From Paenibacillus sp. 32352 (GTDB taxonomy: Bacteria > Bacillota > Bacilli > Paenibacillales > NBRC-103111): a stretch of DNA of 64,000 nucleotides. The notes beneath the pieces are model-generated. The model ran no database searches, was not told where the DNA came from, and was given only the letters and a program-made list of their open reading frames with translations. The stretch is from NCBI RefSeq assembly GCF_002042965.1, contig NZ_MZNT01000009.1, forward strand, positions 1 to 64,000, written 5' to 3'. Positions 43,345-52,218 of this stretch are shown in pieces. The position numbers and the translations under genes are program-made. Every line of letters begins with the position of its first letter. The first letter of the stretch is position 1.

Positions 43345-43357
43345 AAAGCGCTTAACC
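43345..43357 (+). promoter_or_regulatory. Third AAGCGCTTAA operator, before iolG
   Basis: AAAGCGCTTAACC is identical over 13 bases to the first operator of iolD, 27 bases before the iolG start codon, so a second regulated entry into the operon is likely. Confidence 0.6.
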
Positions 43358-43383
43358 CATATGAGCGACAGTGAGGTCATACT

Positions 43384-44409
43384 ATGGATAAATTATCAAT
43401 CGGCATTATCGGAGCGGGGAGAATCGGAAGGCTGCATGCAGAGCATCTGACACGCAACGGCCGTGCCGACATTCGTACCATATCAGACGTGTACTTAACC
43501 GACGAGCTTAAAGAGTGGGCCGCCGGGTTAGGCATACCTAACGTAACGGGCAATTACAAGGATATTATAGAGGACCCGGATATCGACGCCGTGTTCATTT
43601 GCTCCTCTACCAATACGCATGTTCCTTTTATTACAGAAGCGGCGCGGGCAGGCAAGCATATTTTCTGCGAAAAGCCCATCAGCCTGGATTATCGCCAAAC
43701 GGCTGCTGCATTAGAGGAGGTAAAGTCGGCGGGAGTCGTTCTCCAAACGGGCTTCAACCGCCGCTTTGATCATAACTTCAATAGAGTGCGCGAGCTGGTG
43801 AAGGCAGGACGTATAGGAGAGCCGCATCTGATCAAAATTACGTCCCGTGACCCGGCGCCGCCAAACCATGAATATATCAAAGTATCAGGCGGGCTGTTCA
43901 TGGATATGGCGATACATGATTTTGATATGGCCAGATACTTGTCCGGCAGCGAGGTGACGGAGGTATACGCCCAAGGGGCGGTTCTCGTAGACCCGGTAAT
44001 CGGCGAATTAGGTGATATCGATACGGCAATCATCAGCCTGAAATTCGCGAACGGAGCGCTCGGCGTTATCGATAACAGCCGCAAAGCGGTCTATGGATAC
44101 GATCAGCGCGTAGAGGTATTCGGCTCGGAAGGCAGCATCGGAGTGCAGAACGATCATCCGAACACGGCGGAGATCAGTACGGCTAACGGAGTGATTCGGG
44201 ATAACCCGAAATATTTTTTCCTGGAGCGGTACCACGATGCCTATATCGAAGAAACGCGCCAGTTCATCGATTGCATTCTGAATGGAAATCCGGTGCCGGT
44301 AGACGGCAACGACGCATTCCAGGCGGAGAAAATTGCCTACGCGGCCAAAGTGTCCCTGCTTGAGGGACGCCCCGTGAAGCTGAGCGAGATCGAAGTCGGA
44401 GTCGGCTGA
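43384..44409 (+). CDS. iolG: Inositol 2-dehydrogenase
   Basis: Oxidises myo-inositol to scyllo-inosose with NAD+. A 341-aa Gfo/Idh/MocA protein: Rossmann motif IGIIGAGRIGRLHAEHL, FCEKPISLD with the catalytic Lys97, and the conserved FNRRFDHNF and GGLFMDMAIHDFDMARYLSG segments (catalytic Asp/His). The C-terminal region FLERYHDAYIEETRQFIDCI fits the family. The AAGGAGG-type site of the next gene overlaps its end. Placed within the iol operon. Confidence 0.95.
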   Translation: MDKLSIGIIGAGRIGRLHAEHLTRNGRADIRTISDVYLTDELKEWAAGLGIPNVTGNYKDIIEDPDIDAVFICSSTNTHVPFITEAARAGKHIFCEKPISLDYRQTAAALEEVKSAGVVLQTGFNRRFDHNFNRVRELVKAGRIGEPHLIKITSRDPAPPNHEYIKVSGGLFMDMAIHDFDMARYLSGSEVTEVYAQGAVLVDPVIGELGDIDTAIISLKFANGALGVIDNSRKAVYGYDQRVEVFGSEGSIGVQNDHPNTAEISTANGVIRDNPKYFFLERYHDAYIEETRQFIDCILNGNPVPVDGNDAFQAEKIAYAAKVSLLEGRPVKLSEIEVGVG

Positions 44410-44425
44410 AAAAGGAGGAGCGGAA

Positions 44426-45247
<822 letters not shown>

Positions 45248-45271
45248 CAAACCCTACCGAGGAGGACCAAT

Positions 45272-46267
45272 ATGAGCCTGATTACATTTGATGAGAGCCG
45301 TCCGATGGATTTTATCGGCCTGGGCCGTCTGTGCATTGATTTGAACGCGAATGAAATTCACCGTCCGATGGAAGAGACGCGTACCTTTACCAAATATGTC
45401 GGAGGTTCGCCTGCTAACATCACGATTGCTATTGCTCGTCTGGGCAAGAAGGCAGGGTTCATCGGCAGAGTATCGGATGATCAGCATGGACGCTTCATTA
45501 CGAGCTATCTGGAGCAGCGGGGAATTGACACCTCCAGCGTCATTACGGATAAGTCCGGGACCGTTACGGGTCTTGCCTTCACAGAGATCAAATCGCCGAC
45601 GGATTGCAGTATCCAGATGTACCGCGATAACGTGGCAGATTTGAAGCTGGAGCCGAACGATGTACGGGAGGAGTATATCAAGAACGCCAAGGCGATCATG
45701 ATTTCCGGCACGGCGCTTGCTGCAAGCCCTTCACGGGAAGCGGTGTTCAAGGCGGTTGAGCTCGCCCGCAAGCATAATGTCGTCGTCTTCTTCGATATCG
45801 ATTACCGCCCTTATACATGGAAATCCCGCGAGGAAACGGGGATCTATTGCAGTCTGGTCGCAGAAAAGAGTGATGTGATCCTGGGCGGCAGAGAAGAATT
45901 CGATCTGCTGGAGGCTCCGTACGGTCCGCTGCAAAAGGACGATACCGCGACGGCGAACCGCTGGTTTGCCCATCATGCGAAGATCGTGCTGGTCAAGCAC
46001 GGCGGAGACGGTTCGGTCGCGTTCACCAAGGACGGGCAAAGCTTCACGGGAACGACCTTCCCGGCCAATGTCGTCAAGACCTTCGGCGCAGGAGATTCGT
46101 TCGCGGGAGCGTTTATCTACGGGCTTATGAACGGATGGGACATTGCACGCAGCCAGCAGTTCGGCGCGGCCTCCGCTTCCATCGTCGTTTCGAGCCACAG
46201 CTGCTCGGATGCGATGCCGACGGCAGAGGAAATTCAAGCCGTCATCGATAAACATACGAATTCATAA
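45272..46267 (+). CDS. iolC: 5-dehydro-2-deoxygluconokinase
   Basis: PfkB-family kinase of 331 aa phosphorylating 5-dehydro-2-deoxy-D-gluconate with ATP. N-terminal GLGRLCIDLNANEI and KYVGGSPANITIAIARLGKKAGFIGRVSDD are the PfkB signature 1 region; the anion hole GAGDSFAGAFIYGLM at the C-terminus is signature 2. EVGG-like substrate residues are as in Bacillus IolC. GAGGAGG is 8 bases before the ATG. Confidence 0.96.
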   Translation: MSLITFDESRPMDFIGLGRLCIDLNANEIHRPMEETRTFTKYVGGSPANITIAIARLGKKAGFIGRVSDDQHGRFITSYLEQRGIDTSSVITDKSGTVTGLAFTEIKSPTDCSIQMYRDNVADLKLEPNDVREEYIKNAKAIMISGTALAASPSREAVFKAVELARKHNVVVFFDIDYRPYTWKSREETGIYCSLVAEKSDVILGGREEFDLLEAPYGPLQKDDTATANRWFAHHAKIVLVKHGGDGSVAFTKDGQSFTGTTFPANVVKTFGAGDSFAGAFIYGLMNGWDIARSQQFGAASASIVVSSHSCSDAMPTAEEIQAVIDKHTNS

Positions 46268-46301
46268 AACGCGCCAGGGATAGGAAGGGAGAGACCCATT
46301 C

Positions 46302-47132
46302 ATGCTAGTTACCTTGAAACAAATCGCCGATGAAGCCGCGGAGAGGGATTATGCGGTTCCGGCATTCAATATATTCGGATACGAGGACATCATTCCGGTC
46401 ATCAGAGCCGCCGAGGAGAAGAAAGCCCCGGTCATTCTGGCGGCCAACATTCCGGCCATTCAGCATATGCCGCTCGCATACCTGGCTCCGCTTATGCTGC
46501 AGGCGGCCAAGAGCGCATCGGTACCGGTGTGCGTGCATCTGGACCACGGCAAAGATTTGCAGGCTTGCTCCGGTGCGATCGAGCACGGCTTCAGCTCCGT
46601 GATGTACGACGGCTCCCAGCTGCCGCTCGAGGAAAACATACGCAGGACGAAGGAAATCGCGGATTATGCCCATGAGAGGGGCATTTCCGTCGAAGCGGAG
46701 ATCGGCTCCGTCGGCTATAGCGATCCGTCCATCGCGATGAAGCACCAGCTGTCCGATCCGGACGAAGTCGAACAATTCGTTCGCGAAACCGGGATCGACG
46801 CGGTGGCGGTCTCCGTAGGGACCGTCCATCGGATGGAGACGCAGGGAGCCAGCATCGACTTTGACCTGCTGGGACGCATTCAGAGCAGGGTCAGCATTCC
46901 GCTCGTCATTCACGGCTCCAGCGGAGTCCCCGACGATCAGCTGCGCAGACTGGCATCGACCCGAGTAGCCAAGATCAATATCGGCACGGCGCTGCGGATG
47001 GCTTTCGGCAACACCTTGCGCGATGAGATGGAGCAGAAGCCGAAGGCGTTTGACCGGATCAGCTTGTTCGGACGACCTATGGCAGCCGTTCAGGAAGCGG
47101 CGGCCCACAAATTTTCCATTCTGGGGTTCTAA
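46302..47132 (+). CDS. iolJ: 6-phospho-5-dehydro-2-deoxy-D-gluconate aldolase (class II)
   Basis: Cleaves the IolC product to dihydroxyacetone phosphate and malonate semialdehyde. A 276-aa class II fructose-bisphosphate-aldolase-like protein with zinc ligands in CVHLDHGKDL and HGSSGVPDDQ and the monovalent-ion loop KINIGTALRMAF. EAEIGSVGYSDPS fits the family. A housekeeping fructose-bisphosphate aldolase is the alternative, but the operon position between iolC and iolA makes IolJ the better call. Confidence 0.92.
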   Translation: MLVTLKQIADEAAERDYAVPAFNIFGYEDIIPVIRAAEEKKAPVILAANIPAIQHMPLAYLAPLMLQAAKSASVPVCVHLDHGKDLQACSGAIEHGFSSVMYDGSQLPLEENIRRTKEIADYAHERGISVEAEIGSVGYSDPSIAMKHQLSDPDEVEQFVRETGIDAVAVSVGTVHRMETQGASIDFDLLGRIQSRVSIPLVIHGSSGVPDDQLRRLASTRVAKINIGTALRMAFGNTLRDEMEQKPKAFDRISLFGRPMAAVQEAAAHKFSILGF

Positions 47133-47149
47133 TAAGGAGACGATACGCG

Positions 47150-48619
47150 ATGACACAACCAACACAAACAGCAGCGGTTCCCGCTCTGAAAAATTTTATC
47201 GGCGGCCGGTGGGTCGAATCGGCCTCCTCCCAATACGAGGCGGTGCCGAATCCGGCTACAGGCGAGGTGCTGGCGACGGTTCCTTTGTCGACCCGGCAGG
47301 ATGTCGATGCGGCGGTCGCTGCTGCAGCCGAAGCCTTCAAGGAATGGCGGCATGTGGCCGTTCCGAGACGCGCACGCATTTTGTTCAAGTACCAGCAGCT
47401 GCTGGTAGAAAACTGGAGATCCCTCGCTGAGCTGGTTACCAAGGAAAATGGCAAAAGCTACAGCGAAGCGTATGGCGAAGTACAGCGCGGCATTGAATGC
47501 GTCGAGTTCGCCGCAGGCGCTCCGACCTTGATGATGGGCAGCACCTTGCCTGATATTGCGACCGGTCTCGAATCGAATATGCACCGTTATCCGATCGGAG
47601 TCGTAGGCGGCATCACGCCGTTCAACTTCCCGATGATGGTCCCTTGCTGGATGTTCCCGCTGGCTATTGCATGCGGCAACACCTTCGTGCTGAAGCCGTC
47701 GGAGCGGACGCCGCTCTTGGCCAACCGGTTGGCCGAGCTGCTGACCGAAGCCGGGCTGCCGGACGGCGTGTTCAACATCGTGCACGGAGCGCACGATGTG
47801 GTGAACGGCCTGCTCGAGCACAAGAGCATCAGCGCCATCTCCTTCGTCGGCTCCCAGCCTGTCGCCGAGTATGTGTACAAGACGGCGGCGGCTCACGGCA
47901 AGCGGGTACAGGCTCTGGCCGGCGCCAAGAACCATTCCATCGTGATGCCGGACGCCAATCTGGATCTCGCGGTGAAAGAGATCATCAACGCGTCCTTCGG
48001 CTCCGCCGGCGAGCGCTGCATGGCGACTTCCGTCGTCGTAGCGGTGGGCAGCGTCGCTGACGAGCTGGTGAAGCGGCTCGCGGAAGCGGCTCAAGCCATC
48101 ACGATAGGCGATGGCTCGAAGGACGGGGTGTTCCTGGGACCGGTGATCCGTGATTCCCACAAAGCCCGTACGCTTCAGTACATCGAAGCCGGTGCCAGCG
48201 AAGGAGCGCAGCTGATTCTTGACGGCCGCGAGGTGCCGGAGGCAAGCGGCAGCGGCTACTTCGTCGGACCGACGATATTCGATCATGTGAAGCAGGGAAT
48301 GAAAATTTGGACCGATGAGATTTTTGCACCGGTGCTATCCATCGTACGGGTGGATACACTGGATGAGGCGATCGAGCTTGCCAACGCCTCGGAATTCGCC
48401 AACGGCGGCTGCATCTATACGGACAGCGCCAAAGCGATTCGCCATTACCGCGAGAATATTGACGCAGGTATGCTGGGTGTCAATGTAGGCGTACCGGCGC
48501 CTATGGCCTTCTTCCCGTTCTCGGGCTACAAGAAGTCGTTCTACGGCGATCTGCATGCCAACGGCAAGGACGGAGTCGAGTTCTACACGCGCAAAAAAAT
48601 GATCGTTGCGCGTTACTAG
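47150..48619 (+). CDS. iolA: Malonate/methylmalonate-semialdehyde dehydrogenase (CoA-acylating)
   Basis: Converts malonate semialdehyde to acetyl-CoA with NAD+ and CoA, the last step of inositol breakdown. At 489 aa it has the MMSDH pattern: GVVGGITPFNFPMMVPCWMFPLAIACGN, ISFVGSQPVAEYVYK (coenzyme loop), catalytic Cys290 in FGSAGERCMA, and FGANGGCIYTD-like SEFANGGCIYTDSA. GGAG precedes the ATG; the gap to iolJ is 17 bases. Last gene of the operon, followed by a strong terminator. Confidence 0.96.
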   Translation: MTQPTQTAAVPALKNFIGGRWVESASSQYEAVPNPATGEVLATVPLSTRQDVDAAVAAAAEAFKEWRHVAVPRRARILFKYQQLLVENWRSLAELVTKENGKSYSEAYGEVQRGIECVEFAAGAPTLMMGSTLPDIATGLESNMHRYPIGVVGGITPFNFPMMVPCWMFPLAIACGNTFVLKPSERTPLLANRLAELLTEAGLPDGVFNIVHGAHDVVNGLLEHKSISAISFVGSQPVAEYVYKTAAAHGKRVQALAGAKNHSIVMPDANLDLAVKEIINASFGSAGERCMATSVVVAVGSVADELVKRLAEAAQAITIGDGSKDGVFLGPVIRDSHKARTLQYIEAGASEGAQLILDGREVPEASGSGYFVGPTIFDHVKQGMKIWTDEIFAPVLSIVRVDTLDEAIELANASEFANGGCIYTDSAKAIRHYRENIDAGMLGVNVGVPAPMAFFPFSGYKKSFYGDLHANGKDGVEFYTRKKMIVARY

Positions 48620-48635
48620 GATCTAAGCTGAACAT

Positions 48636-48686
48636 AAAAACCAGCCTATGCCCGAACATCACATACGGGAGCATAAGCTGGTTTTT
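48636..48686. terminator. Bidirectional terminator after iolA
   Basis: AAAAACCAGC (48636-48645) and GCTGGTTTTT (48677-48686) with further pairing (TATGC/GCATA) inside. It can end both iolA and the GNAT gene on the other strand. Confidence 0.88.
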
Positions 48687-48746
48687 GATATTGCGGTCAT
48701 CTTGTTGACCCAATCGGGGCATAACTGCATTAAGACAAGGCTTCGA

Positions 48747-49202
48747 TCAACCAAGCGCCAGCTTGGCGACGACCTCCTTATGCGTACCGTGGCTGATCAC
48801 TTCACCGGTTTTGCGGAAGCCCAAGCTTTCGTATAATTTCTCCGCCGCCGTATTATCCGGGTTATAGGATATTTTAATGTCCGGACTGCAGTCAGGCAGG
48901 GAACGAATAAGCTCGATGGCACGAAGGAGAGCCGCTCTCCCGTACCCTTTTCCCTGATGCTTCTTATCGATCATCAGCCGAACAATCCAGTAGCAATCAT
49001 CCTCAGGATCGCAGCCGTACATAACCAAACCCACCATCGTATTCTCGTTATAAATGGCCAAAGGCTCTTTATCCGGTTCGAATTTGGATTGAAGAATCGA
49101 GTACACATTGGGAGCGACGAACCGCTCCTGGTCTTGGTGTACAGACAGACGGACGCACTGCTCCCAATTGTCAGACGTTATGGCTTTTAGCTGAATCCTC
49201 AA
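48747..49202 (-). CDS. GNAT-family N-acetyltransferase (spermidine/diamine acetyltransferase-like)
   Basis: A 151-aa acetyltransferase. The acetyl-CoA binding motif is DKKHQGKGYGRAALLRAIE; RLMIDKK precedes it as beta strand 4, and NPDNTAAEKLYESLGFRKTGEV is the usual C-terminal block. The start QLKAITSDNWEQCVRLSVHQDQERFVAPNVYSIL resembles BltD/PaiA-type polyamine acetyltransferases. It begins with TTG, about 10 bases after GGAGGAGGG. The acceptor is not determinable. Confidence 0.87.
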   Translation of the reverse strand: MRIQLKAITSDNWEQCVRLSVHQDQERFVAPNVYSILQSKFEPDKEPLAIYNENTMVGLVMYGCDPEDDCYWIVRLMIDKKHQGKGYGRAALLRAIELIRSLPDCSPDIKISYNPDNTAAEKLYESLGFRKTGEVISHGTHKEVVAKLALG

Positions 49203-49340
49203 AAGATACGCCCTCCTCCCGTTCTATGATATCTTCATCATAGCAGACGGGGATGACATCTTCATGGGATAGTATCGTTCATACGGATAGTTTCCGTCAT
49301 GGCTCACTGGGGATCGGCAGTGAGGATGCCTTCTTTTCAG

Positions 49341-50660
49341 CTACGGCTTACGGTTCTGCTCGATAAATTTATCCATCTGTTCGTTGTACTGCCGCATAGC
49401 GGTATTCACATCCATGTTCTCCTTCATGATCGTCTTCATCAGATTGGTAATCTGATTGAACGCCTCGCTGGCAAATTCTGTCGGCGGGAAGGCCGGGGCA
49501 GGCTTGGTTTTGAAGACGGCCTGAATATTTTTCCCTTTGAGGAAATCGAGATCCTTACCGAACTCCTCCTGGAACTTCTTATCCTTCAGCACGGAGCCCT
49601 TGCCCATATGGGACATATCCAGCTGAACCTCGTCGGAGACGACCGTCGTCATAACCTTGAAGGCGGCGTCCTTCACCTTGGACGAAGGAGACATGAGCAT
49701 GATGTGCATATCCGCCTGCGTACCGATGCCGGGTCTTTCCGCAAAGACCGGATAGGAAGCAAGGTCCCAGTTATTCCATACGTCCTTGACCTCCGCCAAA
49801 TTCCCAAGGTTGTTCAAGCCGGCCAGCATGGCGATGGTGCGGTCCTTGACGAACGCATTCACCCCTGGGCTGAACGGCTGCACTTTGTTGTTGCCGGGGA
49901 TGCTGTACACGTTCTTGACCATTTCCAGCACGGTCTTCCATTGATCGGTATTTACAATCGACTTATAGGATTTGGGATCGATAAGAGGCAGGGACAGCTG
50001 GGACGCAGGCCGGTAGACCGAATCCGGCTCCAAGCCCCGGTACTGCACGCCGTTATCCATTCGGGTCATTTGCTTGGCCAGCTCCGTAACCTCGTACCAG
50101 GTCATCCCGTCCTTCGGATAGGGGACCCCGAATTTATCGAAAATATCCTTGTTATAATAAAGCGCATTGAATTGAACATAGTAAGGAATTCCGACAAGAT
50201 AATCCGTCTGGTTGTTCGCCTTGACCGTATCGAGCAGCTCGGATTGGAAGCGGCTCAGATCGTAGTTGTTTTCCTTGATGATGGCGGTCATATCCTCTTG
50301 AATGCCGAGCAGTTTCGTTCCTTGCAGCGTTAACGAATTGGTGACGTTAATATCGGGCAGAGCCCCGGCGACGAGCAGCTTCTCGAAGGAATTGTTCTTG
50401 TCGTCCAGTTTGACAATGTCCACGGTGATGTACGGATATTTCTTTTTCACGGGATCGATGATGTAGCGCTGAATTTCATTATCGGTCATGTAGCTTGGAC
50501 GGATGCCGAAGGTTACCGTTACAGGATCTTTATTTTCCTCCTTCACCGCCGGCTGGTCTTTCCCGGTTGCCGTCTCCTTCCCTCCGCATGCGGAAAGCAT
50601 TCCTGCCAATAAGACGAGGCTGAGTACAGCAGCTCCTTGTTTTCCACTCCATTGTATCAT
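49341..50660 (-). CDS. Sugar ABC transporter substrate-binding lipoprotein without adjacent permeases
   Basis: A 439-aa family 1 solute-binding protein. Lipobox MLSAC (Cys25) then an Ala/Glu/Lys linker. DFLKGKNIQAVFKTKPAPAF and FNQITNLMKTIMKENMDVNTAMRQYNEQMDKFIEQNRK are the conserved C-terminal helices. TMARRDNGVQYRG-like and AKQMTRMDNGVQYRGL regions fit UgpB-type proteins. No permease or ATPase gene is near, so it must use components encoded elsewhere. AGGAGG is about 9 bases before the ATG, and a nearly perfect cre site lies 36 bases upstream of it. Divergent from an AraC regulator. Confidence 0.9.
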   Translation of the reverse strand: MIQWSGKQGAAVLSLVLLAGMLSACGGKETATGKDQPAVKEENKDPVTVTFGIRPSYMTDNEIQRYIIDPVKKKYPYITVDIVKLDDKNNSFEKLLVAGALPDINVTNSLTLQGTKLLGIQEDMTAIIKENNYDLSRFQSELLDTVKANNQTDYLVGIPYYVQFNALYYNKDIFDKFGVPYPKDGMTWYEVTELAKQMTRMDNGVQYRGLEPDSVYRPASQLSLPLIDPKSYKSIVNTDQWKTVLEMVKNVYSIPGNNKVQPFSPGVNAFVKDRTIAMLAGLNNLGNLAEVKDVWNNWDLASYPVFAERPGIGTQADMHIMLMSPSSKVKDAAFKVMTTVVSDEVQLDMSHMGKGSVLKDKKFQEEFGKDLDFLKGKNIQAVFKTKPAPAFPPTEFASEAFNQITNLMKTIMKENMDVNTAMRQYNEQMDKFIEQNRKP

Positions 50661-50695
50661 GGCTCGAAGACCTCCTAGGTTGATTTGAAAACGAT

Positions 50696-50709
50696 TCCAT
50701 TACGTAAAA
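50696..50709. promoter_or_regulatory. cre site, CcpA-type
   Basis: TGAAAACGATTCCA matches TGWAANCGNTNWCA at 13 of 14 positions, in the divergent region between the binding-protein gene and the AraC gene. Carbon catabolite repression of the binding protein is expected. Confidence 0.7.
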
Positions 50710-50871
50710 TTATAGAAACAGCGGAAGAAAAATGATATTCTAATTTTTAATCATTCTTTATTCAAAATTGTCATTTACGATTTTTTAATATTAATAAAAT
50801 GTTAAGAAACAAGGGTTGAATAACATTCAAATTTGCTCTATTAAGGGTAGAAGTGCGGGAGGCGAAGAGGA

Positions 50872-51777
50872 ATGGCTAAGCCTGTCGGGGCGATGGCAGA
50901 GGCAAGAAATGAGCTGGTGATTTATCAAAATCCGCTGCTGTTCCTGAAGGTATGGGAGCTGGAGCGCAGCAACGTACATATCGGGGATTGGCATTATCAT
51001 AAGGAGGTCGAATTTTTGGCCGTAAGGCAGGGGCAGCTGGATATTTATACCAAAAATACGGCAATGACTTTACAAGAAGGAGATGTCTTTCTGCTCGGGG
51101 CATCTCAGCTGCACAGGTCCGAGAGAAGTGCGGATCCGCTTCGCTATGTGGTGCTGCAAGTGAATTTGACCCAATATTTGGATCAAAGCACGCTTCCTTT
51201 CCTGCATGGGTTCTCCGAGCTTACGAATCCGCTGGACGATTTGAATTATATCTTCGCAAGCAATCCGGATGCCCGGAGGGAGGCGCATCGGCTGATTGTG
51301 CATATTTTTGAGGAAATGCAGGAGAAGCGCCGGGGGTATGAAATGGCGATTGCGATAGCGGTCAGAAGTCTCATGCTGCTGCTCGTCCGTTACGACAAAC
51401 AGGGCGCACTCAAGGGCTCGGAGGATGTCGAGATCATCCGCTTGAAGCCGGTGCTGAACTACGTCGATACGCACATCGGAGAGAAAATCACGGTGCATGA
51501 TGTCTGCAGTCTGCTGAATCTGAGCTATCATTATTTCGTGAAATATTTTAAGAAAGTGATGGGCATAACCTTCCTCGATTACGTGAATTTCAAACGGATC
51601 AAGATGGCCGAATGCATGCTGCTGACTCAGGATTTAAGCATTATAGAGGTGGGCTGCAGGGTCGGGATTCCGAATGTGGCGCAATTTTATAAAATGTTCA
51701 AGCGGTATAATCCCTGCTCGCCCAAAGAGTTCCGTTCGAGGCTTAAAGAGGGGAGCGGAGAGGGAAGTCCGGTATAA
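50872..51777 (+). CDS. AraC-family transcriptional regulator with cupin sensor
   Basis: A 301-aa one-component regulator. An N-terminal cupin-like AraC ligand domain (about 30-110: NVHIGDWHYHKEVEFLAVRQGQLDIYTKN) is followed by a helical linker. The C-terminal helix-turn-helix domain (about 195-292) has ITVHDVCSLLNLSYHYFVKYFKKVMGITFLDYVNFKRI and LSIIEVGCRVGIPNVAQFYKMFKRYNPCSPKEFR. GGGAGGCG-AAGAGG precedes the ATG. It is divergent from the binding-protein gene and upstream of the beta-galactosidase, either of which may be its target. Confidence 0.9.
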   Translation: MAKPVGAMAEARNELVIYQNPLLFLKVWELERSNVHIGDWHYHKEVEFLAVRQGQLDIYTKNTAMTLQEGDVFLLGASQLHRSERSADPLRYVVLQVNLTQYLDQSTLPFLHGFSELTNPLDDLNYIFASNPDARREAHRLIVHIFEEMQEKRRGYEMAIAIAVRSLMLLLVRYDKQGALKGSEDVEIIRLKPVLNYVDTHIGEKITVHDVCSLLNLSYHYFVKYFKKVMGITFLDYVNFKRIKMAECMLLTQDLSIIEVGCRVGIPNVAQFYKMFKRYNPCSPKEFRSRLKEGSGEGSPV

Positions 51778-52050
51778 GGGGAAGCGGTTAGTTTCAAATC
51801 GTATTATCAGATTAAGATGTTGCGATTGCTGAGGTCCGAACGTACTGGGTATGATAAAAAATGATCGCAGGGACCTGTCTTATACGTCCACGGGATGACC
51901 GGTCGACTAGTTTCATATCATGATATCCCGGAGCTCCCCGCAGTTCGGGGACCAAGGAGATGCTTGAGCCGGGTCTGTTTTTTCTGTGATCCTTTCCCAA
52001 GCCTCATGCGCTAAACCTTCCGGGTCATCCGAACGGTTGTTTTCTCCTTT
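51778..52050. other. Intergenic region before the GH42 gene, left part
   Basis: No gene seen. It holds the palindrome ATATCATGATAT (51915-51926) and the hairpin CCCCG-CAGTT-CGGGG (51936-51950), neither followed by a T-run on the plus strand. Confidence 0.5.
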
Positions 52051-52064
52051 TGAAAGCGTTATCT
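52051..52064. promoter_or_regulatory. cre site before the beta-galactosidase gene
   Basis: TGAAAGCGTTATCT matches the CcpA consensus at 13 of 14 positions, 155 bases upstream of the start codon. Confidence 0.68.
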
Positions 52065-52218
52065 ATTTGCCTGGCAAATGAACCATAGGGAGCGAAGCCG
52101 CATGGAAACAAGGGGATAAGACCATGCTTGATCCGCGACACATCCTGCCTGGATCGATTCCGGATGCAGGGTGGGAAGCAGCAGATACACCCAGGATGAA
52201 AGAAAAGGAGAGTTCATC

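Noticed and set aside
47129..48286. 385-codon antisense frame over iolA
   Set aside because: Result of high third-position GC in the sense gene.
49303..49326. Terminator of the orphan binding-protein gene (TCACTG/CAGTGA)
   Set aside because: The hairpin is short and not followed by a T-run on the minus strand.
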